A stretch of DNA of 64,000 nucleotides from Klebsiella ornithinolytica NBRC 105727 = ATCC 31898 (GTDB lineage: Bacteria > Pseudomonadota > Gammaproteobacteria > Enterobacterales > Enterobacteriaceae): assembly GCF_001598295.1 (NCBI RefSeq), contig NZ_BCYR01000005.1, forward strand, positions 1 through 64,000. The letters are read 5' to 3'. Both the position numbers and the translations under genes were made by a program. Below are positions 8,398 to 17,476 of this stretch, piece after piece. Below the pieces are notes generated by a model. It saw nothing but the letters and a program-made list of their open reading frames with translations. It was not told where the DNA came from and did not search any database. The first letter of the stretch is position 1. Each line of letters opens with the position of its first letter.

Positions 8398-9453
8398 TCA
8401 GGCCGACAGCGAGGCCATATCAATCACGAAACGGTACTTCACCTCTCCCCGTTCCATGCGTTCAAACGCCTGGTTAATCTGCTGGATCGGGATGATCTCG
8501 CACTCCGGGTAAACCCCTTTCTGCGCGCAGAAATTCAGCATTTCCTGGGTTTGCGCAATGCCGCCGGAAGGTGAGCCGGTAATGCGGCGGCGGCCCAGGA
8601 TGAGCGGTAAGGTGCTGAAACCGTCCATATCGCCCAGATTGCCGACAATCACCAGCGCCCCTTCAATATCCAGCAACTGCACGTACGCAGAGAGATCGTG
8701 CCGGGTGGGAATCGTATCAATGATCACGTCGAACGAGGAGCCTGCCCGCTGCATATCCTCTGCTGAGGTCGACAGTAAAACATGTTTCGCCCCCAGCTCA
8801 TGCGCCTCCTGAGCTTTTGCCGCGCTCCGGGTAATCACGGTGACCGTAGCGCCCAGCGCCTCTGCCAGACGTACGGCAAGATGCCCCAGGCCACCGATGC
8901 CAATCACCCCTACGCGTGAGCCCGGTCCCACATTCCAGGTTCGCAGCGGGGAGTAAACGGTAATACCGGCACACAGGAGCGGCGCGGCGCGGGAAGGATC
9001 GAGCTCTTCCGGCAGATTTAAGACAAACTCTTCGCGTACCACGATATGCTTCGCATAGCCGCCATAGGTGATCTCGCCCGAAATGCGATCGCGGCCATTG
9101 TAGGTCACCGTCGGAAATTCGCGACACATCTGCTCTTCATGGCGGCGGCACTGATCGCACTCCTGGCAGCTGTCGACTATCGTCCCGACGGCCACCATCT
9201 GCCCAACCTGATAGCGGCTAACTTCACTGCCAACCTCACTTACCCGGCCAATAATTTCGTGCCCGGGAACGCAGGGATAAACGGTCGCCCCCCACTCTTT
9301 CCAGTCATCCCGGGTTTGATGCAGATCGCTGTGGCACACCCCGGACCACAGGATCTCAATCGCCACATCGTTACGACGCAAAGCGCGTCGTTCAAAGCTG
9401 AAGGGAACCAGCGGAGTGGTGGCATTAAGTGCGGCATAACCCATCGTTTTCAT
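8398..9453 (-). CDS. zinc-dependent alcohol dehydrogenase (CAD/YahK-like)
   Basis: 351 aa, full length for the cinnamyl-alcohol-dehydrogenase branch of medium-chain dehydrogenases. Catalytic zinc ligands lie in SGVCHSDLHQ and PGHEIIGRV; the structural zinc site is C-x2-C-x2-C-x7-C (CQECDQCRRHEEQMC). The nucleotide-binding GxGGLGH is present (GIGGLGHLAVRLAEA). GGAGC precedes the ATG. The family mainly reduces aldehydes to alcohols with NADPH in the cytoplasm. Convergent with the AraC regulator. Confidence 0.9.
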   Translation of the reverse strand: MKTMGYAALNATTPLVPFSFERRALRRNDVAIEILWSGVCHSDLHQTRDDWKEWGATVYPCVPGHEIIGRVSEVGSEVSRYQVGQMVAVGTIVDSCQECDQCRRHEEQMCREFPTVTYNGRDRISGEITYGGYAKHIVVREEFVLNLPEELDPSRAAPLLCAGITVYSPLRTWNVGPGSRVGVIGIGGLGHLAVRLAEALGATVTVITRSAAKAQEAHELGAKHVLLSTSAEDMQRAGSSFDVIIDTIPTRHDLSAYVQLLDIEGALVIVGNLGDMDGFSTLPLILGRRRITGSPSGGIAQTQEMLNFCAQKGVYPECEIIPIQQINQAFERMERGEVKYRFVIDMASLSA

Positions 9454-9665
9454 AGCTGCTCCAGTTGTGCATTAACCTTGCTGAACTGTAGCGGCCAGAT
9501 GGGCAACCCGGTGAGCCCGATCCTGCCTGATTACTGCCTATTACTCTTGAGCCGTAAATATCGGCACGCGGGAAAATATCGCCGGGTATGCTCCGAGAGG
9601 ATATGCAGCGACCTGGGTTGAGTATTACCGTTGGACGGCGCGCATGGCGCTTCACGCAAAATATG

Positions 9666-9906
9666 TGTAGTGGTCAACTAAAACTGGCCACCACTTTAGC
9701 GTTCTTCCAGTATCGTTTTCTGATTCGTTAGATGATAGCCCACCGTTATATTCATGCAGCCTGAGCGCGCTGTAATACCCAACGATATCGTGGAAAGACC
9801 AACATCCATAGCCTTAGCTGGGTCAGAGACGGTGTAATTTTGATCGACAGGCAACTGAGCGGATTCACGTTTGAATTCAGGACTTTTTCATTGCAGCACC
9901 TCTACA
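9666..9906 (-). mobile_element. internally deleted IS3-family insertion sequence remnant
   Basis: On the minus strand, ATG at 9891 begins a decayed OrfA N-terminus; after one frameshift it reads [19 protein letters not shown] then [10 protein letters not shown], the IS3-family HTH region. It then runs directly (near 9787) into the OrfB C-terminus, [20 protein letters not shown], and after another frameshift [13 protein letters not shown]-stop (stop at 9674). The ends carry TGTAGTGGT (9666-9674) and the matching inverted TGTAGAGGT (9906-9898). About 1 kb of the element is missing. No target duplication is obvious. The specific IS is not named. Confidence 0.65.
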
Positions 9907-9926
9907 GCTTACATTTTTTGATTCGG

Positions 9927-11270
9927 TTAAACCGCCAATAAAGTGGCAATAGTTTCCAAAGCGCTTTTTAATTGAACCTGATTTTTAGCGGCTGTTAAAC
10001 TGATTCGAATTGCATTCAACGGGGCCTGTCGTACCGCAAAAACATCTGCCGATACAACATTAATTCCCGCCTGAGAACAGAGTTGGACCAGTTCAGGTGT
10101 TTCGAAAGGGGCTGTAAGCCAAACATGTGGGCTTGGGCAGGTCGCATTCAGCATATATTGTCCTACAAGCTTACGCGCCAGGTGCCAGCGTTGTGCAACT
10201 TCTCTGCGTTGCCAGTTTAATCTTTTTTCAGCCGTGCCATCCTCAATCCACCGATTCGCTATCATCAGATTTAGCGAAGATACCGCCCAATGCGTTAGCT
10301 GAGCATCCGGATCTATCTTGCTTAACAGGGGGACTGGCGCTGCGATATATCCCAGTCGCAAGCCCGCAGCCACCGTTTTCGAAAAACTGCTGATAAGAAT
10401 GGTTCGCTCCGGTAATAAAACACTCAGCGGTGGCTGTTTAATCAATCCGCCATAGACATCGTCTTCAATCATTATGAGTTGATATTTATTGATAATATCA
10501 GCAACCTCACCACGCCGCCGATGTCCCATAACCGTGCCCGTAGGATTCTGCAGAGAAGGGGTTAAAATAACCACTCTTGCACCTGTGGTACGAATCATTC
10601 GATCAAACTCATCCGGAATTATGCCCTGTTCATCTGACATAATTCCGTGCAACGGTAAATGTAGTTGCCGCGATGCAGCCTTGATCCCGGGTGCAGTGAG
10701 CTCTTCTACCAGAATCGACTCTCCCCTCTGACAAAGAGAAAGCAAAACCGTCATCAGACCTTGCTGCGCTCCGGCACATAATTTTATGTTTTCAGGTAAA
10801 TAACTTACCTTACGTAATTTAAGCCATTCAGTAGCCCGAATTATTCCTGATTGAATGGCATCCGGCGTTAAATAGCTTTGCACACCGCCCCACTCAGCTG
10901 ACATCGTGAGCTCCATGAGCGTTGAAGCCAGGTCGCGATTATCTTGATCGATAGCAGGAAGGTTTGTTGAAAGATCGATACGCTCTTTTAACGGTGGTGG
11001 GTTCTTTATCAAAAAAAGTGATGCCTCCTTGCTCCCTGGAAGCACATAAGTCCCGCGTCCCACTTCACCGCTAACCAGATGTCGCCGGGCGGCTTCCCTA
11101 TAGGCCTGCATGGTCGTACTCGGATTCAGGTTTAACTTCCAGGCCAACTGTCTCTGCGGCGGCAAACGCTCCCCCACTTTGAGTTCACCTTTTTCAATCG
11201 CCTCGGCAATAGCTTCCACCAGGAGAATATATTTAGGTTGATTTGTCTCTTTTAATGTTGGGACCCACAT
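9927..11270 (-). CDS. MocR-family regulator (GntR HTH + aminotransferase-like domain)
   Basis: 447 aa from the ATG at 11270, preceded by GGCAGGCAATA; a frame open further upstream runs through the operator repeats and is unlikely to be used. The N-terminal winged HTH of GntR type is at about 10-75 (IEKGELKVGERLPPQRQLA). The rest is a fold-type I aminotransferase domain, with the PLP-lysine segment SSFSKTVAAGLRLGY. MocR proteins bind PLP or an aldimine and control nearby amino-acid or PLP enzymes. Here the divergent gene is a PLP-dependent dehydratase, a classic pairing. Confidence 0.92.
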   Translation of the reverse strand: MWVPTLKETNQPKYILLVEAIAEAIEKGELKVGERLPPQRQLAWKLNLNPSTTMQAYREAARRHLVSGEVGRGTYVLPGSKEASLFLIKNPPPLKERIDLSTNLPAIDQDNRDLASTLMELTMSAEWGGVQSYLTPDAIQSGIIRATEWLKLRKVSYLPENIKLCAGAQQGLMTVLLSLCQRGESILVEELTAPGIKAASRQLHLPLHGIMSDEQGIIPDEFDRMIRTTGARVVILTPSLQNPTGTVMGHRRRGEVADIINKYQLIMIEDDVYGGLIKQPPLSVLLPERTILISSFSKTVAAGLRLGYIAAPVPLLSKIDPDAQLTHWAVSSLNLMIANRWIEDGTAEKRLNWQRREVAQRWHLARKLVGQYMLNATCPSPHVWLTAPFETPELVQLCSQAGINVVSADVFAVRQAPLNAIRISLTAAKNQVQLKSALETIATLLAV

Positions 11271-11279
11271 TATTGCCTG

Positions 11280-11311
11280 CCATACAATATAATTATTTAC
11301 CCATACAATAT
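11280..11311 (+). promoter_or_regulatory. MocR direct-repeat operator
   Basis: CCATACAATAT occurs twice without mismatch at 11280-11290 and 11301-11311, 21 bp start to start, i.e. two helical turns. It lies between the divergent MocR and dehydratase genes. MocR regulators such as GabR, TauR and PdxR use direct repeats, so this is very probably the operator for both genes. Confidence 0.75.
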
Positions 11312-11358
11312 CGGTTGCTACGCTCTGGAGCAAGACTTACAACCAGAGAGTGTCAACT

Positions 11359-12327
11359 ATGTTTAATATAGATGAACTACGCGCCTCAGCCAGCGCGGTA
11401 TACCATGTTATGCCAGCTACGCCACAATATACATGGCCTTTATTGAGTAAACGTTTAAATTGCGAAGTATGGGTTAAACATGAAAATCATACACCAACCG
11501 GCGCTTTTAAAATAAGAGGCGGGATCATTTTTATTAACTGTTTATTAAAACGGGAACCTAATATTAACGGTATCATTACCGCAACACGAGGGAACCACGG
11601 ACAAAGCCTGGCTCTGGCGGCAACAAAAGCGGGATTGCCCTGCTACCTGGTTGTACCAAAGGGTAATTCCCGTGAAAAAAATGCCGCCATGCAGGCGCTG
11701 GGCGGACAAATCATCGAATACGGTGTTGATTTTGATGAAGCGCGCGCTAAAGCCGCTGAGATAGCGCAACAAAGGGGGCTTTACTTTGTTCCCGCATTTC
11801 ATAAAGACCTTATCCTTGGCGTTGCAACCTACGCGCTGGAACTCTTTAATGCCGTGGCTGAGTTGGATACCGTTTATGTACCTGTCGGAATGGGTTCAGG
11901 CATCTGTGGTTTAATACAAACCCGGGATTTGCTTGGTCTAAAGACAAAAATAGTAGGTATTGTCTCTGACCAGGCTGACGCATTCGCACAAAGCTTTGAA
12001 CAAGGGAAAATTATCACGACGCTAAGCGCCGATACCATGGCCGATGGCCTTGCCTGTCGTATGCCTCTGGCTGAATCATTTGCCATGATTCAGCGCGGTG
12101 CAGAGCGCATTATCAGGGTCACCGATGATGAAGTTTGCCATGCCATTCGCATCTATCATGAAGATACGCATAATATGGCTGAAGGAGCAGGAGCCGCTGG
12201 CCTCGCGGGATTAATAAAGGAACGCCGATTACAGAAAAACAAAAAAGTGGCCGTAATACTGAGCGGAGCCAATATTGATCGCCCCCTCTATGCCAGTATT
12301 TTGCAGCAGCAGATCCCCACCCCATAG
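11359..12327 (+). CDS. PLP-dependent threonine/serine dehydratase-like enzyme
   Basis: 322 aa from ATG 11359 (GAGAG about 8 bases upstream; a GTG at 11350 is an alternative). Fold-type II PLP enzyme: PLP lysine in TGAFKIRGG, phosphate/substrate loop in TRGNHGQSLA, and a glycine-rich cofactor segment VPVGMGSGICG. Length matches catabolic single-domain threonine dehydratases, without the ACT domain of IlvA. The likely reaction is beta-elimination of water from a hydroxy-amino acid to a keto acid plus ammonia. The exact substrate is unknown; hydroxyectoine-type and 3-hydroxyaspartate dehydratases share this fold. Confidence 0.85.
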   Translation: MFNIDELRASASAVYHVMPATPQYTWPLLSKRLNCEVWVKHENHTPTGAFKIRGGIIFINCLLKREPNINGIITATRGNHGQSLALAATKAGLPCYLVVPKGNSREKNAAMQALGGQIIEYGVDFDEARAKAAEIAQQRGLYFVPAFHKDLILGVATYALELFNAVAELDTVYVPVGMGSGICGLIQTRDLLGLKTKIVGIVSDQADAFAQSFEQGKIITTLSADTMADGLACRMPLAESFAMIQRGAERIIRVTDDEVCHAIRIYHEDTHNMAEGAGAAGLAGLIKERRLQKNKKVAVILSGANIDRPLYASILQQQIPTP

Positions 12328-12494
12328 AGGCAGGGATAAGCCCTCGTTCATTCACTATACCTACATGAGCCATCTTGTCAGCTAACCCTGACTTACCCAA
12401 TATAGGCTGTTTACTGATACAAAATATTCCGGGTAAAACTTTCAGGATCGCTCATGGAAGAGACTTGCAAGTAAAATCTAATTTTGTGGCTTTA

Positions 12495-12965
12495 TCAATA
12501 ATTAAAAACTGAAGACCAGTCAAAATCAGCAGACTTTTCTAAAGAACTGGGCCAGTTAGATAAATACTCAGGGGTTATTGGATTTTCCACACGATCTAAA
12601 CTGGGAATGTAAGGTTTAATATCGATAACTGGACTACCATTTTCCGCATCAATCCAGGATACAATGAGCAATCCGGCGTTTAAATCAACATGCAATACCT
12701 CTGTTGTTGTAATCGCTATGGGATTCGGTCTTTGCGGCGAGCGAGTGGCAAATACGCCCATTTCATCTTCAGTATAAGGCGTTGATGTAATAATAGTCTG
12801 GCGAGACGATTTATCATCGCAACCATCACACCACCATAATAGATTGACATGACTATGCCCTTCTATTCCTTTTAATCCATTCCGGTAAGGAGGATGCAGG
12901 ATAACATTTACTTTATCATCCATTAAAGTAATTATACCTATTGCGTGCAGATTAATTTCTTGCAT
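12495..12965 (-). CDS. TrmO/TsaA-like putative methyltransferase
   Basis: 156 aa from ATG at 12965, with AAGGAA upstream. Shows the TsaA/YaeB family signature FATRSPQRPNPIAIT and the N-terminal IGIITLMDDK strand. Family members such as TrmO N6-methylate t6A37 of tRNA-Thr using SAM, but this protein is much shorter than E. coli TrmO (about 235 aa) and lacks its C-terminal domain. It is one of the short TsaA paralogues whose substrate is unknown. Confidence 0.75.
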   Translation of the reverse strand: MQEINLHAIGIITLMDDKVNVILHPPYRNGLKGIEGHSHVNLLWWCDGCDDKSSRQTIITSTPYTEDEMGVFATRSPQRPNPIAITTTEVLHVDLNAGLLIVSWIDAENGSPVIDIKPYIPSLDRVENPITPEYLSNWPSSLEKSADFDWSSVFNY

Positions 12966-12971
12966 ATACAA

Positions 12972-13310
12972 TTCCTTAGCGTCAATATTTCCACCATTTT
13001 ATATTCACAGTAGCCGTCGACGACAAAAACCATCCTGAATTAACTATTAAGTCGATGCAACAGAAAAATCATACTTTAAAGGTAAATGTTATTCATCGAG
13101 TGAAACGGGCTGTTCCGTAACTTATCGCGCCTCCGTTTCTGACGCCGGGGTCAAGCTCAAAAGATGCGTAGAACTAAAGCCGGGATGCTTACAGCGCCAA
13201 TGATGTGATCAGAATACGGTGTGTGATCTGTCATGCTGTGACGGATAAAACGATACAAATATGGCTCACGCGCCCAAACGAGTCGAAACCACAAAAAGTG
13301 GGCTTAGCAA
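12972..13310. other. non-coding gap
   Basis: About 340 bp between two minus-strand genes. I see no ORF with a credible start, no RNA fold and no element ends. Confidence 0.5.
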
Positions 13311-14186
13311 TTACACTATCTTGCCAGATGTGACCCGATAGTTAGTATTCAATAACAACTCCATGAATTGAGGTGAGGTTTCAGCCCCAGACCAGCAATC
13401 GCTGGAGCCAAGACTACGGAATGTTACCCCGGCAGCCAATGCAATCTTGTTCGGTAACCGGCTGTCACTCAACATCTGCGCCAACGCCTCCATCTCTTCT
13501 GCCCTACGCGTGATATGGTGCGGATAGGTTGGAACCAGCTTTCGTAAATCAGACAATGTGCTTCCCAGATGATACTCAAGCAGCTCGAACAGAGGATCGG
13601 TAACATCAAAAGCATTGGCAGTATTAGCCGTTTCAAACAAGGCAGCAGTAACAGCCTTGTTGAAACCTGCAAAAACCATTTTGAAAATTGATGCCTGGAC
13701 GATTTCATCGCCAAGTCGAATCACCGGCAATATACCTTTAAATAATTTTTCTATCGGCATTGTGTCTGGACCACTGACATAAATTCGTCCTTCTTCGCCC
13801 AAATGTGAGGCGCGCCCGATAATACAAGCATTGCAAAAAGGCAATGAAGCCTGGTCGAAAACCCGACTCAAGTACTCGGCATCCGCAGGGGTCTTTGCAT
13901 TCAGATCGATAAATACGGGCATAGCATTCTTTTCTCGGCAGGCACGAATTGCTTGATGTGCCACCTCGACGACAGCCGATGGGGGGACCAGCGACAAAAT
14001 CAGGTCACTTTCAACAACAGCATCGGCCATGCTGTCACGCATGCCTATCCCGATCTCCCGTGCCGATTTTTGGGTTTTCTCGCTACGGCAACCCATCGGA
14101 CTGATCGTTTCATGGCCAGCCGCCCGCAGCAATGCAGCAAAAGCCCTGCCCATTTGGCCCGGATAGAGAATAGCGATCGTCGACAT
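13311..14186 (-). CDS. NAD(P)-dependent 3-hydroxyacid/6-phosphogluconate dehydrogenase-like (DUF1932)
   Basis: 291 aa. N-terminal Rossmann domain with MSTIAILYPGQMGRAFAALL (dinucleotide loop GxMG) at 1-160, then an all-helical DUF1932-type C-terminal domain (MVFAGFNKAVTAALFETA; MSDSRLPNKIALAAG). The catalytic Lys equivalent is probably that of SIFKMVFAG. A strong AGGAGGT precedes the ATG, inside the 4-base gap to the upstream MFS gene, so the two form an operon. Substrate unknown; a small hydroxyacid brought in by the transporter is plausible. Confidence 0.8.
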   Translation of the reverse strand: MSTIAILYPGQMGRAFAALLRAAGHETISPMGCRSEKTQKSAREIGIGMRDSMADAVVESDLILSLVPPSAVVEVAHQAIRACREKNAMPVFIDLNAKTPADAEYLSRVFDQASLPFCNACIIGRASHLGEEGRIYVSGPDTMPIEKLFKGILPVIRLGDEIVQASIFKMVFAGFNKAVTAALFETANTANAFDVTDPLFELLEYHLGSTLSDLRKLVPTYPHHITRRAEEMEALAQMLSDSRLPNKIALAAGVTFRSLGSSDCWSGAETSPQFMELLLNTNYRVTSGKIV

Positions 14187-14190
14187 GATA

Positions 14191-15471
14191 TTACCTCCTG
14201 TATAGATTTAAGGATTTGGTGTTATTCGTGGGGGTAATACAGGCACCCAGAAGAGCCAGACCACCGAAAACGGCAATCGCCGCGTAAATCTCGAAGGCAA
14301 ATATATAGCTACCCGTGATATCGAACAGCAGCGCTGCCAATAACGGTCCACCGATACCTGAGATCATGACTAAGGGCGTAACGACCCCCATAATAACGCC
14401 TTGATTCTTGCGCCCGAATAACGAAGCGAGAAGAAACGGCATCATCATGATCAGCCCTCCTGCAGATAAACCGCTCAAGACACCATAGCCTAACTGCAGT
14501 TGCCAAATATTCCCCGCGGTGATGAAGAGGATGAGACCTATTGCCTGAAATACAGAGAGGCTGAGAACAACCCATTTCGCTGAAACTTGCTCTACAATGA
14601 AACCCGTTAATAATTTACCCAGGATCGCAAAAGCGCCATAGGTCAAGATCACACTACCTGCCTCGGCGGTTGTAAAGCCAAGCGATTCTGCCGCCGGAAC
14701 CTTATGTAACAAGACGCCTTTCAAGACAAAATCGCTGAGATTCCAGCCGACGATAAGACACCAGAAACCAGGCGAGCGAATGGCTTCTGTCAATGTAAGA
14801 TCAGGACGCTCCCCCCCGCTTTTTTCTTGAGCAAATGCGCTACCCTGCTCTTCGCCGAGCGGCAGAAGGTTCATATCCGCTGGCTCGCGACGTAGAACAA
14901 AGAGAGCCAGTGGCACCAGAAAGAGAATGGGCAGAAAACCAAGCAAGAACCAGGTAGAGCGCCAGTCAGAAATAGACAACAGCCAAATGATAACGGGTGA
15001 CAGCAATATGCCGCCGAGGTTGGCGCCAGATGATACCAGACCGGTCGCACGCCCGCGCTGAGTCGTAAACCATTTGGCAATCAGAGGAAACACTAATGCG
15101 TTAGACAGGCCCGCAACTCCGATACCGCCGATTACGCCAAAAATAAGCGCGAACTGCCAGAAAGTTTGTGTGAAAGAGACCACACTGAGGGAGAAGCCAA
15201 CAAGAATAGCGCCAACCACTATAATAATTCCGGGCCCCCGTCGATCAACCAACCAGCCGACAAGAGGGGCGATAGCGCCTGCGATCAGCTCTCTGAATGC
15301 GATGACCCCTGTAATTTGAGTATTGGACCATCCAAGCTCTTCCCGGGCCGGATTTATAATGAAACCCATGGTCTGGAAACCGATTCCGGCACGGATAGAC
15401 GATATAGCCAAACAGGCAAAAGCAACATACCAGGCATAGTGAACACGCGTTAATCTACACATACACAACAT
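14191..15471 (-). CDS. MFS transporter (monocarboxylate/OFA-like)
   Basis: 426 aa with 12 predicted helices. Motif A-like loop GWLVDRRGPGIIIV after TM2 and KWFTTQRGRATGLV place it near the oxalate/formate and monocarboxylate permeases of the MFS. A second ATG three codons in is also possible. First gene of a pair with the NAD(P)-dehydrogenase. Likely role: uptake of an organic acid that the dehydrogenase then acts on. Confidence 0.85.
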   Translation of the reverse strand: MLCMCRLTRVHYAWYVAFACLAISSIRAGIGFQTMGFIINPAREELGWSNTQITGVIAFRELIAGAIAPLVGWLVDRRGPGIIIVVGAILVGFSLSVVSFTQTFWQFALIFGVIGGIGVAGLSNALVFPLIAKWFTTQRGRATGLVSSGANLGGILLSPVIIWLLSISDWRSTWFLLGFLPILFLVPLALFVLRREPADMNLLPLGEEQGSAFAQEKSGGERPDLTLTEAIRSPGFWCLIVGWNLSDFVLKGVLLHKVPAAESLGFTTAEAGSVILTYGAFAILGKLLTGFIVEQVSAKWVVLSLSVFQAIGLILFITAGNIWQLQLGYGVLSGLSAGGLIMMMPFLLASLFGRKNQGVIMGVVTPLVMISGIGGPLLAALLFDITGSYIFAFEIYAAIAVFGGLALLGACITPTNNTKSLNLYRR

Positions 15472-15894
15472 GAACCTTATAAGTTGAATTTCGGCTGGGT
15501 CACGAGTGTAGCGATTGATACTACCGCGAGTCCCCTGGCCCCGATCCCTTGTTTGTGCTAGCGACGCCCGTTTTCACCTCTATGGGTATCAATAAAAGTA
15601 ACCATGAAAAATACCAACGATGGCTTAGAAAATCGTTTTATTCTGTGAGTCCTTCACTTTGTATATTGTTACGAAAAAATCCATCTATAAATAAGGTAAT
15701 AAATGTAGTTAACAATAAAAAACCCTAAACACTATGATGAAAGTGTGAAGATAACGTAAAGTAATACTGTTGTAAGTATCCCGCAGAAGGCAAAACGCCA
15801 GCGCCAAAACTCGATCTCCTATAGTAACACACTGAATTTGGCCACAAGCAGAGGATATACCCCAGCCTGTGCGGCCGGGGGCATCGGAGGCGAA
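15472..15894. other. intergenic region with MFS promoter side and hydrolase terminator side
   Basis: About 420 bp without a gene. It holds the upstream region of the minus-strand MFS gene and, near 15860, the hairpin of the hydrolase gene. The 15600-15780 part is AT-rich with no recognisable sites. Confidence 0.5.
15860..15880 (-). terminator. possible terminator after the secreted hydrolase
   Basis: CCCCAGCC - TGTGC - GGCCGGGG forms an 8-bp stem (one wobble) 15 bases past the hydrolase stop. No T tract. Confidence 0.4.
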
Positions 15895-16944
15895 CTAAAT
15901 ATGCTTATTGAAGAAGACGTCTAACTTTTGCATGGCCTGGTCAACGTATTTAGGAACCCAATATGTTTCGATATGAGTAGCGCCATCGATCAGGAACAGT
16001 TCTTTATCCTGCGTACCGGTCGCTTTCGCGAACGCATCTTCAGTCATATAGAGCGTATCCGCTTTTGAACCGGCAATCATCAGCAGCGGTTTATTGATGA
16101 GATTGATATGGTCCGTCACGTCAAAGCTCATCAAATCCAACAGGCTGCTGGTGGTGTATTTAAACGTTGAGTTCGGGTGGGCATGGGTTTTCCAGTAGTA
16201 CTCGTAGCCCTGTCGATAGAGGGCAAAAGGTAATTTAGCGATCTGTTCATCCGTCAGATTTGCATCGCCGGAGTAAAGCACTTCGCCTCCGGCAGCTTCC
16301 TGAGCACGGGCGTCAGAAGCCTGCTGAAGCCGCTGCTGGATAGTATCCAGCTGTGAATTCTGAAAACCATTGCGGCGTACAAGCCCTGAATTAAACATGC
16401 TGATGGTTGCAATCGATTTGAATCGTTTATCCGTCTCGGCGGCAGCCAGTAAATACCCGCCACCTCCGCAAATACCCAGCAGACCGAGGCGGGCGGTATC
16501 GACCCCAGGATATTGGCTGATGTAATCCGCCATACCGTGGATATCCTCAATACGATTTGCCGGTTTATCCACGCTACGAGGCATCCCGCCGCTAGCGCCC
16601 TGATAAGCCGCGTCGGCGGTAATCGTGATGTACCCCTGCTCAGCGAGACGTTGGGCATACAAACCCGCGACCTGCTCTTTTACGCCGCCATTAGGGTGTG
16701 CGACCACCACCGCAGGGTATTTTTGGGCGGGATCGTAGTGAGCTGGCGTATAGACATTCGCAGCAATCTGGATGCCGTGCAGATCGTATTTCACCGGATG
16801 AATGTTGACCTTACCTTTGATATTTTCAGTAATGGCACCGTCATAAACGAGGGTGAACGGATTTTTCTTGTAATCAGCCGCCTTGACTGAGGTCACTCCG
16901 GCGACAGCCGTCAGCAGCATGGCGCTTATAAGCATCAATTTCAT
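15895..16944 (-). CDS. secreted alpha/beta hydrolase (dienelactone-hydrolase-like)
   Basis: 349 aa with a Sec signal peptide (MKLMLISAMLLTAVAGVTSVKA, cut after AxA). The nucleophile elbow reads GICGGGG, i.e. a Cys nucleophile as in dienelactone hydrolases rather than Ser. The acid is probably in AGSKADTLYM and the His in DGATHIETYW. Predicted to act in the periplasm on an ester or lactone. It is divergent from the two-component operon starting at 17195, sharing the 250-bp regulatory region. I see no clear copy of the GTCAG box oriented toward this gene. Confidence 0.85.
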   Translation of the reverse strand: MKLMLISAMLLTAVAGVTSVKAADYKKNPFTLVYDGAITENIKGKVNIHPVKYDLHGIQIAANVYTPAHYDPAQKYPAVVVAHPNGGVKEQVAGLYAQRLAEQGYITITADAAYQGASGGMPRSVDKPANRIEDIHGMADYISQYPGVDTARLGLLGICGGGGYLLAAAETDKRFKSIATISMFNSGLVRRNGFQNSQLDTIQQRLQQASDARAQEAAGGEVLYSGDANLTDEQIAKLPFALYRQGYEYYWKTHAHPNSTFKYTTSSLLDLMSFDVTDHINLINKPLLMIAGSKADTLYMTEDAFAKATGTQDKELFLIDGATHIETYWVPKYVDQAMQKLDVFFNKHI

Positions 16945-17086
16945 GGTCTCTCCCGATGAGTATCAGCCTGGTTATCCAGGCTCGCGGAATTCAATTTGCA
17001 GCCTCAGGTTAGGGAGAAAGGGCTGTCAGCAGCGTGACCGAGGAATAACATTTTTGTCAGGAAGCGGACCGGGATGAGAACCTGTT

Positions 17087-17104
17087 CCTGACAGCGCTGT
17101 CAGG
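17087..17104. repeat. 18-bp perfect palindrome in the divergent regulatory region
   Basis: CCTGACAGCGCTGTCAGG, perfectly self-complementary. Its right half overlaps the first GTCAG of the direct-repeat box at 17099, so it may be an additional or competing binding site for the response regulator. Confidence 0.7.
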
Positions 17105-17142
17105 TAAGCGTCAGCTTTATGTTGGCTATCAAGGCGCAGAAT
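17098..17142 (+). promoter_or_regulatory. response-regulator box and promoter of the two-component operon
   Basis: GTCAG at 17099 and 17110 (11 bp apart), a degenerate third copy at 17121 (GTTGG), then CAGAAT at 17137-17142 as -10. Transcription would start near 17149, 45 bases before the small leader gene. Same layout as the boxes at 19604, 21065 and 37814, indicating autoregulation. Confidence 0.65.
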
Positions 17143-17194
17143 GGTCTCGGTTAGATGAGATTCATGTTCAATTTTCCGAGCAAAGGAGCGATCG

Positions 17195-17476
17195 ATGAAA
17201 CGCCAAAACGCCTCAACACGACCAGAGCGACGTAAGCGATTAGTCGCCAGGGCGAGCATTGCCGCCACCTTGCTGATTCCCCATGTATCGGCAACAAATA
17301 AAGACCCTATGCGACAAAATAGAGCGGCGGCCGGCGTATCGCTGACCGCGCTTACCCGCTCACTGGCAACCCTGACTATCCAGGGTCAACGTCTGCCGGA
17401 TGCCGGACAGATCTATTCAGATATTGAAGCACCGTTGAAAAGCTTAGAGGAAGTTCCGTTATGCGCCTGTTGTTAG
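17195..17476 (+). CDS. small exported protein heading the two-component operon (unknown)
   Basis: 93 aa, not recognised. ATG 17195 has AAAGGAG about 7 bases upstream and lies just downstream of the box/-10 at 17098-17142. The N-terminus is strongly basic (KRQNASTRPERRKRL) followed by a hydrophobic stretch (VARASIAATLLIPHVSA), like a signal peptide. It ends CACC and overlaps the response-regulator ATG by 16 bases, suggesting translational coupling. It could be a small periplasmic accessory of the sensor, or only a leader. Confidence 0.45.
   Translation: MKRQNASTRPERRKRLVARASIAATLLIPHVSATNKDPMRQNRAAAGVSLTALTRSLATLTIQGQRLPDAGQIYSDIEAPLKSLEEVPLCACC

Noticed and set aside
16945-17060. Response-regulator box oriented toward the minus-strand hydrolase
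   Set aside because: TGTCAG-like pieces are present but without the 11-bp period on the minus strand.
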